Positions 1 to 11,000 of a DNA stretch of 11,649 nucleotides are shown here, in pieces. The DNA comes from Fusobacteriales bacterium. Its GTDB lineage: Bacteria; Fusobacteriota; Fusobacteriia; Fusobacteriales; Leptotrichiaceae. The translations under genes were made by a program, and so were the position numbers. The notes under the pieces are model-generated. The model made no database searches and had not been told where the DNA came from. It saw only the letters and a list, made by a program, of their open reading frames with translations. Positions within the stretch are counted from its first letter, which is position 1; every line of letters begins with the position of its first letter. The stretch lies in the NCBI GenBank assembly GCA_031285605.1, contig JAITVW010000027.1:1-11649 (forward strand), given 5' to 3'.

Positions 1-150
1 CATTGTTTTTACTGCAAGAGGTCTCTGCTGAAAAGTTGCACATCCATACCCTGTAATATTTTTATCTGTTTCCACTTTTACTACTGTAAGATTATGGCGC
101 CCCGGTTTTGTTACAATACATTCTATATTTTTTATTATTGTAGGAGTCAT
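1..150 (-). CDS. Enolase-superfamily sugar-acid dehydratase, RspA/mannonate-dehydratase-like (N-terminal 50 codons only)
   Basis: The minus strand opens with ATG at 150 and stays open to the window edge, so only residues 1-50 are present. The translation starts [20 protein letters not shown] and later contains [17 protein letters not shown]. This matches the capping-domain start of the mandelate-racemase/enolase superfamily group annotated as RspA, D-mannonate dehydratase or 'D-galactonate dehydratase family member' (recalled family pattern). Such enzymes bind Mg2+ in a C-terminal barrel and dehydrate acid sugars. The metal ligands and catalytic residues are outside the window, so the substrate cannot be called. 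The start is supported by a purine-rich GAGAGGAA about five bases upstream (complement of 156-163) and by a near-consensus promoter at 202-230. The gene is divergent from the PTS gene. The family is fairly sure; the activity is not, since many members show low or unknown dehydratase activity. Confidence 0.8.
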   Translation of the reverse strand, partial: MTPTIIKNIECIVTKPGRHNLTVVKVETDKNITGYGCATFQQRPLAVKTM

Positions 151-201
151 TAATTCTTCCTCTCTTCTCAAAGATTTATAATTTTGCCTGTTTCTGATGT
201 T

Positions 202-230
202 ATTAAAGCATTAAATAATTTCATTGTCAA
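202..230 (-). promoter_or_regulatory. Sigma-70-type promoter of the dehydratase-like gene
   Basis: Read on the minus strand, a perfect TTGACA (-35, 225-230) is followed by exactly 17 bases and then TTTAAT (-10, 202-207, five of six consensus positions). Transcription would start near 195, giving a leader of about 45 bases before the ATG at 150. Confidence 0.7.
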
Positions 231-259
231 TTTGGTTTCAAAAAATCACCAATAATAGG

Positions 260-277
260 AAAATAACATACCAATTT
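260..277. promoter_or_regulatory. Candidate UxuR/ExuR-like GntR-family operator (one good half-site)
   Basis: The plus strand reads AAAATAACATACCAATTT. Against the remembered hexuronate-regulator consensus AAATTGGTATACCAATTT it matches 14 of 18 positions, with the right half (ATACCAATTT) perfect and the left half poor. It lies about 30 bases upstream of the -35 element of the dehydratase-like gene. The proposed link to sugar-acid metabolism is consistent with that gene, but this is a pattern match from memory and the site may bind something else or nothing. Confidence 0.3.
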
Positions 278-346
278 ACCGGAATAAATCAATAAAACCC
301 TTTATTTTAAGCTTATAAGTAAAAAAATATATAAAAAATGGTAAGT

Positions 347-374
347 TTGATTTTCCCGAAAGATATGGTATATT
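347..374 (+). promoter_or_regulatory. Sigma-70-type promoter of the PTS gene
   Basis: TTGATT (-35, 347-352), a 16-base spacer and TATATT (-10, 369-374, five of six consensus positions) stand about 60 bases before the PTS start codon. The -10 overlaps TGGTAT (366-371), an inverted copy of ATACCA at 268-273. The leader of about 55 bases shows no terminator/antiterminator pair, so BglG/SacY-type antitermination control is not apparent here. Confidence 0.55.
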
Positions 375-386
375 TAGTATAGAAAA

Positions 387-400
387 TTAGTAGCTGCTAA
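387..400. promoter_or_regulatory. Near-palindrome in the PTS leader, possible operator
   Basis: TTAGTAGCTGCTAA is a 14-base dyad centred on AGCT with one mismatched base pair. It starts a few bases after the predicted transcription start and ends 35 bases before the ATG. The position suits a repressor roadblock site. No regulator gene is visible in the window to match it to. Confidence 0.3.
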
Positions 401-435
401 AATTTAAAAATAATATACACTTTGGAAGGAGAAAA

Positions 436-1788
436 ATGGATAAAAAAGAAGTTGTAAAATTAATTATCCAAAATGTTGGTGGGAAAGAAAATATTAATAA
501 TGTCTGGCACTGTATGACCAGATTAAGACTGGACTTAAAAGACAATAATAAAATAAATCAGGAAAATATAAACAGACTTGATGGAATAATGGGTTCACAG
601 CTTCAGAGCGACCAGTATCAGATAGTTATCGGAACAAATGTAAAAGATTATTATGATATATTTTCCAAAGAAATAGAACTGAATAATAATACCGAATCTC
701 AGAATGACAGTAAAAATTCCAAAAAAGGAATAATTTCCATATTTATGGATATAGTATCGGGTGTTTTCGGTCCTATTGTTCCGGCTATTGCCGGAGCAGG
801 AATGATAAAAGGGCTTCTTGCAGGTTTTATTGCCTTAAAGATTATTTCCAATGAAAGTGATACGGTAAAAATCATAGATATGGCAGCAAGCGGTGTATTC
901 ATTTTTCTTCCGTTTTTCCTTGCAGTATCGGCAGCAAAAATATTTAAGACAAACCAGTATCTTGCAGCAGCAATTGCAGCGTGTATTATGTCACCTAATA
1001 TGATTGCCGCTGCAAAGGAAGGTACTGTTGCTTCATTTGGCTTCCTCGGCTTTGTTCCTATACCGGTATTTAATTACAGCGGAAGTGTCATTCCCATTAT
1101 ATTTTCAGTATGGATTTTGAGCCATGTTTATAAACTGGTGGATAAAGTCATGCCCGAAGTTCTAAAAACTGTTTTTACACCTACAGTTACTTTATTTATA
1201 ATGTCTTTTCTCACATTAAGTATTATAGGACCTGTGGGTATTTATCTGGGAAAAGGTCTTGCTGTTATTATACAGGCATTATTTAATATATCTCCTGTTC
1301 TTGCCGGACTAATCGTAGGAGCAATCCGTCCTGTGGCTATACTTACCGGAATGCATCATGCCATGACTCCTATTGCACTGCAGAACTTTCAGGAACAGGG
1401 CTATGATATGCTTATGCCTATGATGTTTATGGCAAATATGGCCATCACAGGTGCTACACTTGCGATATACTTTAAAGAGAAAGATAAAAAAGAAAAATCT
1501 GTAATACTTTCCTCTGCTATATCCGGACTTCTTGGAATTACAGAACCGGCTTTATTCGGAGTACTTACAAAATATAAAAAGGCTTTTCTGGCAGCTACTA
1601 TAGGCAGCTCGACAGCATCTGCATTTATTGCATTTTTCGGAGTGCGTATTTACGGATACATATTATCCAGTAGATTCAGTCTTCCTGCATATATAGGACC
1701 TTACTTTCCTTTTGCAGCAGCAGGAATACTTATTGCCATCATTCTTTCATGTATACTTTCTTATGTGTTCGTAGTAAAAGGAAAATAA
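436..1788 (+). CDS. PTS EIIBC permease, glucoside/sucrose/trehalose family, lacking an EIIA domain
   Basis: This is a membrane sugar importer that phosphorylates its substrate during uptake. Residues 1 to about 85 form the EIIB domain; the phosphorylated cysteine is Cys26 in the motif HCMTRLRLDL. A variable linker rich in Asn and Ser follows (about 80-100). The EIIC domain begins near residue 100, with FGPIVPAIAGAG at 111-122, multiple hydrophobic spans, GMHHAMTPI at 305-313 and the family signature GITEPALFGV at 367-376 (Glu370). At 450 residues it has the length of two-domain permeases such as ScrA; BglF-type proteins are about 170 residues longer because of a fused EIIA. Phosphate must therefore come from an EIIA encoded elsewhere. 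AAGGAG at 426-431 supports the start. The convergent GH1 6-phospho-beta-glucosidase suggests a beta-glucoside substrate, but sequence alone does not separate beta-glucoside from sucrose or trehalose specificity. Confidence 0.9.
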   Translation: MDKKEVVKLIIQNVGGKENINNVWHCMTRLRLDLKDNNKINQENINRLDGIMGSQLQSDQYQIVIGTNVKDYYDIFSKEIELNNNTESQNDSKNSKKGIISIFMDIVSGVFGPIVPAIAGAGMIKGLLAGFIALKIISNESDTVKIIDMAASGVFIFLPFFLAVSAAKIFKTNQYLAAAIAACIMSPNMIAAAKEGTVASFGFLGFVPIPVFNYSGSVIPIIFSVWILSHVYKLVDKVMPEVLKTVFTPTVTLFIMSFLTLSIIGPVGIYLGKGLAVIIQALFNISPVLAGLIVGAIRPVAILTGMHHAMTPIALQNFQEQGYDMLMPMMFMANMAITGATLAIYFKEKDKKEKSVILSSAISGLLGITEPALFGVLTKYKKAFLAATIGSSTASAFIAFFGVRIYGYILSSRFSLPAYIGPYFPFAAAGILIAIILSCILSYVFVVKGK

Positions 1789-1815
1789 AACTGCTTTTTG
1801 ACTTTTTTAAAAACA

Positions 1816-1850
1816 TATCGGTGCATTTACTGCATCGATACTTTTTTTAT
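1816..1850 (+). terminator. Intrinsic terminator of the PTS gene
   Basis: A 10-base-pair stem (TATCGGTGCA at 1816-1825 with TGCATCGATA at 1831-1840, one G-U pair) encloses a five-base loop and is followed by C and seven T. It begins 27 bases after the PTS stop codon. Confidence 0.85.
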
Positions 1851-1857
1851 TTTTATT

Positions 1858-1903
1858 AAAAAAACCGCCCGAATCAATTCAGATCAAGGCGGCTGTTTTT
1901 TTT
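1858..1903. terminator. Second, possibly bidirectional, hairpin terminator
   Basis: CCGCC (1865-1869) pairs with GGCGG (1888-1892) around an 18-base loop. On the minus strand the stem is followed directly by seven T (complement of 1858-1864). On the plus strand CTG intervenes before eight T (1896-1903). The stem is short, but GC-rich against an AT-rich background. It may back up the PTS terminator or stop antisense transcription coming from the right. Confidence 0.5.
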
Positions 1904-1917
1904 CATTAAGGGGGGAT

Positions 1918-2025
1918 ATGAAAAATTATTCTTTTTATCAGCTTAAAATAATTCTAACTCTTACAGCTTAGGCTATTCTTTTTTTATTCCTATTATTTGA
2001 TTTATTTTGTCTTTTTTATATATAA
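1918..2025 (+). pseudogene. Possible remnant of a small membrane-peptide gene with in-frame amber codon
   Basis: After the run AAGGGGGGAT an ATG opens a 17-codon frame, MKNYSFYQLKIILTLTA, ending at TAG (1969-1971). The same frame then continues with a strongly hydrophobic stretch, AILFLFLLFDLFCLFYI, to TAA at 2023-2025. Together the halves resemble a single membrane or signal segment broken by one nonsense codon. The ribosome-site spacing of about two bases is tight, and two terminators lie just upstream with no promoter between. AT-rich DNA often encodes Phe/Leu/Ile runs by chance, so this is a weak call. Confidence 0.2.
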
Positions 2026-2131
2026 GCTGTTTTTACAAAACCTTTCCTGACCTTATAAACCTTACAGCTAAACATATTATATAAATATACAGAAAATATT
2101 TTATAAGATTATTATGGTGAAAAAATCCGGC

Positions 2132-2176
2132 AAAATCAAAAAACTGTATCATGATCTATTTTGCTTATGATACAGT
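2132..2176 (-). terminator. Intrinsic terminator of the GH1/YieK-like operon
   Basis: A perfect 10-base inverted repeat, ACTGTATCAT (2143-2152) and ATGATACAGT (2167-2176), has a 14-base loop. On the minus strand it is followed by six T and a further T-rich stretch (complement of 2132-2143). It lies about 270 bases beyond the stop of the YieK-like gene, leaving an unusually long 3' untranslated region. Confidence 0.75.
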
Positions 2177-2443
2177 CTTCTTTACTCAGGAAAAGAATGT
2201 GGGAAACACTGAAAAAAATACATTTGTAATAATCTGCTTTTTAGAGAAAGAACTTTATTCAAATATTTTTCAGATGAATTATGCTATTAAAATATTTTAA
2301 ATTAAAATCCTAAACAAATTTAGAGAAAAAATATTATTTTAAAAAAACTTATAAAAATCTTATCCAGCATTTCCCTTATTCTCCCCCTGAGTATCTTATT
2401 AGTTTTTCCGGTATTGCTTCACTTCAAAATCTGTCAGTTAGTT

Positions 2444-4675
<2,232 letters not shown>

Positions 4676-5099
4676 GAACTTTTTTATTATATATATATTA
4701 AAATCATAAAAATATTTTCAATTTACAAACCAACATATAATTTCATTCATTTTTATCACAGATAATACAGGATATTTTAATTGTCTGTCAGGCAGAAAAG
4801 GGGAGAATATCAGGTTATGAAACAGATAGCGGTACTTTCCTTATTATTAAACAAGACACTGTCCCAATATACTATTATTACAAAAAAAGAAACTGCATCA
4901 AAAATTTCTCATCTTTTGTTACAGCTTCTTTAATATAACTACATAAATTATTCTGATTTTCCATATAGAAAAAATTCCAACAGCCGGAAACCAAATAAAA
5001 AACAATAAATATTACACTAATTTTTACAAAAAAGATTTTTTTGGACTTGAACATACCAGGTTTTTATCCTCAAAAAATTCTTTTTCTTTAATCAAATAA
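4676..5099. other. Intergenic region between the autotransporter gene and the GH1 promoter
   Basis: About 420 AT-rich bases lie here. They contain the probable autotransporter terminator (4882-4928). A plus-strand frame of 38 codons (4817-4933) has a poorly placed ribosome site and overlaps that hairpin; I do not call it. A TATAAT at 4736-4741 on the plus strand lacks a convincing -35 at normal spacing. No RNA gene or mobile-element end is recognised. Confidence 0.5.
4882..4928 (-). terminator. Probable intrinsic terminator of the autotransporter gene
   Basis: On the minus strand GAAGCTG (complement of 4922-4928) can pair with CAGTTTC (complement of 4889-4895) through seven pairs including one G-U. 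An inner CAAAA/TTTTG stem follows after a small internal loop, and then seven T (complement of 4882-4888). The hairpin lies about 170 bases past the stop at 5100. The internal loop makes the stem weaker than the other terminators in this window. Confidence 0.45.
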
Positions 5100-8000
5100 T
5101 TAAAATACTGCTTTTAATGCTACTCCTGCTCTGTAATCATTTTCCTTATCATTTCCTGCTGAATATTCTCCTGTCAGAAATATTCCATATCTGTCTTCTA
5201 CTTCTACTCCTATTGACGCTTTTGTTCTGAATGTTCCTTTTTCATCCTGCGGTTTTGAAAGTTTATGATATCCGTCCTCTATAGCTGTTAATCTTGCTTT
5301 TTCTCTTTCATTTAAGTCAGCAAGCTCATATTCATATGCAAAATCAAGCGTTCCTTTTAACTGCCATGCTGATTTGCTTCCTAAAGGTATAATACCTTTC
5401 AGTTCTACACCGGCTCGCGGTTTTGCGCTCCATGCTTCATTTCCTTCTACCTCAAGAGCTTCCAGCCCGCTTTCATTAAATGTCGGTCTCATTACATACA
5501 TTACCTTAAATGCACCATATGGCATTATACTTGCTTTCTTCCCAAATCCGAATTCTTTTCCGAGTATATTGTCACTTGTTATGCTGTATGTTTCATATGT
5601 CCCGTTCATTTCTGATCTTCCAAGCGGCGACGACCAGTCTATATTTCTGTCTATATTATGAAGACTCACCCTTCCTGTCAGGTCATTTCTCACTTTCCAT
5701 CCGTTTACCTCATATTTATTATGAAGGCCAAGCTGGATTGTATCCACCAATTCTTCACTCTTATTATCATCTTTAAACTCAAATCCTGTATGTAAATATC
5801 CCAGAGAGTATCCGAACATATGTCTGTAAGTTCTCTCTACTTCACGCAGAGCCAGTATACCTGCAGCAGTATAATCATAAGGAACTACTCCGTCTGTATC
5901 TTCATTTGCTCTTCCTTTTCCGGCTATTACATTTATTTTTACATTTTCTTCTGTATTATTTGTAGAATTTTGCAGCAAATCATGTGAATTTGATAAGATC
6001 GAAGCTATATCCGCCTCTCTCTGATTTATATTAGCATACACATTTCCGGCAAGACTTGCCATAGCATGCCTGAATTCCGGCTCAGACTGAATCATATCTA
6101 TTTTATCAAATATTTTTAGTCCGTCGCCTGTCTGCCCGGCATATTTCTTATTAAGAATATTTCCAAAATCTTCATACCAGAGTCCGTCAGTAAATTTATT
6201 ATATGCTATTCTTGTCATTACTATGTCGGAACCCTGTCCCGTAGCATCCCATGTTAAAGACTGGCTTATATACTGTCCTTTTCCGTCAAGCCCTCTGAAT
6301 ATATTCTGAAGAACATATCTGTCAGCAGAAGTTCCTTGTGAGAAATCAGGTGTTATCTCAAGTTTATCCGGTATTGTACTTCCTCCGAAACCTACCTGAT
6401 TTGAAGCATTTGTAACAGCCTCATTCGTAGAAGGGTCTACTTTTACAATAACTTTCATATTTTCATATGAGAATTTATTTGCTACATCTATTATTATTTC
6501 TCCGGAGTTTATCAATGTAGGCAGTTCCGGAAGCTCATAACTTTTTGAAGTAAATCCGGTTTCCACATAACCCGTTCCGCTTATATTTCCGGCTCCTCCG
6601 ATTATGTTTGAAGTATTAAAGTCTGAAGTATAACGTATTCCTACACCGTTTTCATCAGTACCTCCTGTATTGGTTATAATGATTTTACCGTGATTTTCCA
6701 CTGTAGTATTTTCTCCTGCAAGATATATACCCGTTACATTCTTACCTGTTACATATATTTCACCGCTCGCCGCATTATAAATATGCGCTCCGTTTCTTCC
6801 TGCCATTCCTATTACATCATCGCCGGTCATGTTTATTTTACCATGGTTTTCCACTCTTGTATTATCTGCAAATATTCCTATAGCTCTGTTCCCGTTACCT
6901 GTAATTGTTCCATAGTTATATGATGTAGTAAACGCATCTTTCACATACATACCTACGCCGTCTTCACCCACAGTGACAGTTCTTCCTGCTCTATTCTCCA
7001 CTGTAGCGCCTTCAGCATAAATACCTACAGAATAACCTGTTTTCTGTCCGTTGCCCATATCTATCAGCTTTGAGTTCCCCAATGTAATATCAGCATCATT
7101 TATTATTACTCCTTCAGTCTGAAGACCTTCCAGCTTCATAAAATCTCCCTGAAGTTCTTCCACAGTATAAATTCCTCTGTTATATATTCCTATATTTCCG
7201 GTACCTGTACTCCCGGTAATATTGGCATTATTCAGGATACTTCCTGCTTTTACCATATAAAATGCCGTATTATCTGAATCTGTCATATTTATCTGACCGT
7301 CATTTATAATCGAGCTTGCTCCGTTTCCATAAGTAAATATGCTGCTGTTCAAAAGCGTGATCGGTGCCTGATTCCACAAACTCGATCCGTTTTCAAGAAT
7401 AGTACCGTAACTTCCCGCTCCTATATCCATTACTGCTGTCGGTCTTATACTTACAGCAACGTTATTTACCGCATACAGACCCACAGCCTCGTTATTTCCT
7501 GTATGAATCTGCGATCCGTTGTCTATATCAAGTATTCCCTGTTCTTTGTATATACCTGTTCCTTCATCCCCGACTTTTATTATACCTTTTTGTACTACAG
7601 AGGTTCCGAGACTGTATATTCCCAGAGCTTTTGCTCCTGATTCTATAGTCCCGTCATTTACTACAGTGTCTGTAAGACTTTTTGTATATATTCCAATTCC
7701 GGGATCATCAGTACTAGTAGAATTCCCTATTTTTATTGTTCCGTTATTTACAATATTCTGTGTGCCATTTACCGAATAAATTCCTATTACTTTATCTCCT
7801 GCTAAATCTATAACATGGTTGTTCTCCACTGTTCCCGCATTATTATCTGTATACATTCCAATCGACCCGGAAGCACCGCCTGCTATAGTATTATTATTTA
7901 CTATATCCTGACCGCCTCTTAGATATAATCCCGTAGAATTCATTCCTATATTTATTATTCCGTCATTTTTCGTTATTGCTCCTGAATCCAGCGCATAAAG

Positions 8001-11000
8001 TCCTGCTGATGAATCATTTACACTAATAGACCCTGTATTCAAAAGTCTTGTACCATTTTTACCATATATTGCGGCTGAATCATTTCCAAGAGTTATTACC
8101 CCTTTATTTTCACCTTCCACAGTATACGGCGGCACAAATCCTCCGGTATACTGTCCGTTTAGTAAAAGACCTACTACACCTGTTCCTGTGGAACTGATAT
8201 TTGAAGATGAATCAAGTAAAATTGCCGAACCAACTCCGTTAAGTAATGTACTTCCTGATCCCAGACTCTGGGTACCTGTATAGGTATAAGCCGTATTAGT
8301 CATATTTCCGATAATGTAAGAAGAACCGGCTGCTGCATTTATTGTAAGATTATTGGTAAATGTAGAATTCAACATGTTAAACAGCACAATGTTTTTTCCG
8401 TCTATATTTATTACCCCGGAATTTCCGTTTAAAATACTGTTTGTCATGTAAAAACCAATTGCTCCGTCGCCTTTCAGGTTAATTTCACCGCTGTTTATTG
8501 TTACTTCACTATCTTCCGTATAAAATGCAATCCCGTTTTGTCCCACTGTTATCTTACCGTCATTTGTTACTGTTGATTTTTTAGCGCTTATTCCTATTCC
8601 GCCTGTTTGTCCCGACATATCTATATTAGAATTTGAAAATAACTTTACTGTGGAATCAGCTCTTGTAAGTACCGGCTCGGTGTTATTGGCAAATATTCCG
8701 TAGTTTCTGTTTCCTGAGCCTGTAATCGTATTTATTAAACCGTCATTTTCAATCTCTATTTTCCCGTCTCCATAATCAGGATTTACCTTATTTTCTGCAT
8801 ATATTCCTACACCGCCTGAACCAACAGTTATTTTTCCGTTATTTCTCACATAAGAGCCGTTATATGCCACTATGCCCATAGAATCTGATCCTGCTGCCGA
8901 TATTTCCCCGTTATTCAGAACTTCTCCGTAATTAGTTACTATTCCGGCAGAACCAGCCCCTGACATATTTATTTTTGATCCGCTGTTTGCTGTTATTGTT
9001 ACATTATTTCTTCCTGTATTACCAAGATAATTTTCCTGCCCTATTGCATACTGCCCTGCAAGTGTCCCTGTCATGGTTTTTCCGCTCAGCAGTTCCACTT
9101 TTGAGGAAATAAACTCTGATCTGTTATATACATCATTTCCATTATCTATATTAACATTCAGATCTATGTTTAATCCGCCTTTGAATACTGAATACGGCTT
9201 ATAGTTCGGATTACTTGACGGATCTATTGTTACAGTTGACGGAAGACTTCCTGTTATTCCTTCCGGTGTAGCATCGCTAAGATTAATTGTACTTCCGGGA
9301 TTATCAAGAACAAAAAGACTTGAAGTCGAATCAGTCAGTTTTATATTCAGTTTCCCGCTTCCTGTAATCATATTTGTCAGAAAGGAATTTATCCCTGCCG
9401 GTACTCCCTTAAAATAAAATGCTGTCCCGTTTGAATTTACTGTTGCACTGACTGTACCTGATACATTAAATTTCCCTACTGCATCTCCTGCCGACGAGTA
9501 GTTGTACAGCATGAGACCTCCGCTATTGGCAACAAGATTTACCGTTCCTGTAAGATTTACTGTTGCTCCTCCTACGGAATTCGGCCCGTCTGCATAAAGA
9601 CCTATTGCTCCGTTTGAAGAAATTATTGTTCCTCCTGATATTGTTGTACTTACAGTGTTATCTTTGGTATATAATCCTATTCCTTTATTGGAAGATATAT
9701 CTACAGTTCCTCCTGTCATGCTGAATGTTCCCTCATTATAAATACCAACGGAATTATTGCCGCCGGAATTTATAGTACCTGTATTCAAACCGCTTGAACC
9801 GCTCAAAACTGCAATTCCCTGCGAACTTTCTGCTCCCAGATTTATTGTTCCGTTATTTGTCAGTGATCCGTTGTTAGATGCCAGCATTCCTGTTACTGTA
9901 TCTATTCCTGAGTTTATATTTATAGTTTTTCCTGCATTAAGTCTTATTAGTGTATCTGTTCCGTTTGACTGCATTATGATATTATTTCCATTTCCTTTGC
10001 TTATTGTGAGGTCTCTGTCCAGAGCTACCGTTTTAAAGTCAGATCTTATCAGAACCCCGCCTGTTGCATTATCATCAAATTCCAAAAGGCTTAGATGAGT
10101 GCTTCCAAGAACCATATCCTCAGTCTGAGTGTTCAGATAGTCTCCTCTTCTCAGAATCCCTACACCGTTTGACCCGTCAAGAACTACTCTTAAATTTCTT
10201 ACATTTCCTATAGGATCTGTGGAACTTACTGCCGCTATTTTCTGTGAGAATGATACTCCTACATTATTTGTCCCGGCAACTGTTATTATCCCGTTTGACC
10301 CGTCAATCTCTGCATATTCGTAATAATCAGCTCCTAATGTTCCGCCATACAAATCCCCACTATTTGACAGATCCTGTACTCTCAGTCCGTAATTCAGACT
10401 TCCGTTTACATTGATGTTTCCGGGCTTCACTTCTACATTTGGGCGCCCCGTATATGGTTTTCCGTTTAAATCACCTTCTGTGTAAGTTCCTAGCATAGCC
10501 GGTTTTCCTGCGTATGCTCCAAAATCTATTCCTATGCTTTCAGTATTATTTACATTTATTGTTCCCGAATTTATTGTATAAGACTTATACGGCGACTGTG
10601 TTCCCTCTGAGTCAACCATAATTCCTATTACCTGAGTTCCGGACACCAGATTTATTATTCCCGTATTTTCAAAAACAGAGTATCCTGTGAGCATCGACGG
10701 CATCACTCCGGATCCATTACCATATAAAAGCTGATGTTCTACTCCCACAAGTACAGAATCCCCTGCAGTTTTACCATTCAGATCCATTGTTCCGCTGAAA
10801 TCTACCTTTATTCCCTTACTTGTAACATTATAAGGATTATAGCTTATAAAACGATGAGTCCTTGCCGAAGTAGTATCTGTATTATTTATATTAAAATTTC
10901 CTTTTATATTTACATCAGAATTATTTACCATACTGTAAAATGCATTAGTTACAGAACTATAAGCCCCGTTTGTCAGTGAAGAGGAAGTTCCGCCCTGTAT

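Larger units (their letters stand above)
1789..2443. other. Convergent intergenic region, no convincing gene
   Basis: About 655 very AT-rich bases separate the PTS stop from the stop of the YieK-like gene. They hold three hairpin terminators (1816-1850, 1858-1903, 2132-2176), the possible decayed small ORF at 1918-2025, and a 16-codon minus-strand frame at 2320-2370 that I do not support as a gene. I see no RNA gene or promoter of note. The nonamer CTTACAGCT occurs twice (1960-1968 and 2061-2069), which is probably chance. Confidence 0.6.

Noticed and set aside
436..1788. A possible BglG/LicT-type RNA antiterminator control of the PTS gene
   Set aside because: The leader from the predicted start site is only about 55 bases and contains no terminator hairpin or recognisable antiterminator target.
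2320..2370. A 16-codon minus-strand frame MLDKIFISFFKIIFFL downstream of the YieK-like gene, with G-rich sequence before it
   Set aside because: Very short; AT-rich DNA yields Phe/Ile/Lys runs by chance; the nearest purine run abuts the ATG.
4817..4933. A 38-codon plus-strand frame starting MKQIAVLSLLLNKTLSQ, preceded by AAGGGGAG
   Set aside because: The ribosome-like sequence is too far from the ATG (about 11 bases or more), the frame overlaps the probable autotransporter terminator, and no good promoter is seen.
6690..7860. Short recurring blocks that could suggest a CRISPR-like array
   Set aside because: Spacing is irregular, copies are diverged and in frame with beta-helix protein repeats, so they are coding repeats.
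5374..11000. Several plus-strand open frames of 77-113 codons opposite the autotransporter gene
   Set aside because: They are rich in Ile, Pro, Ser and Tyr in the pattern expected of the complement of Asn/Gly/Thr repeat codons, lack ribosome sites and are shadows of the real gene.
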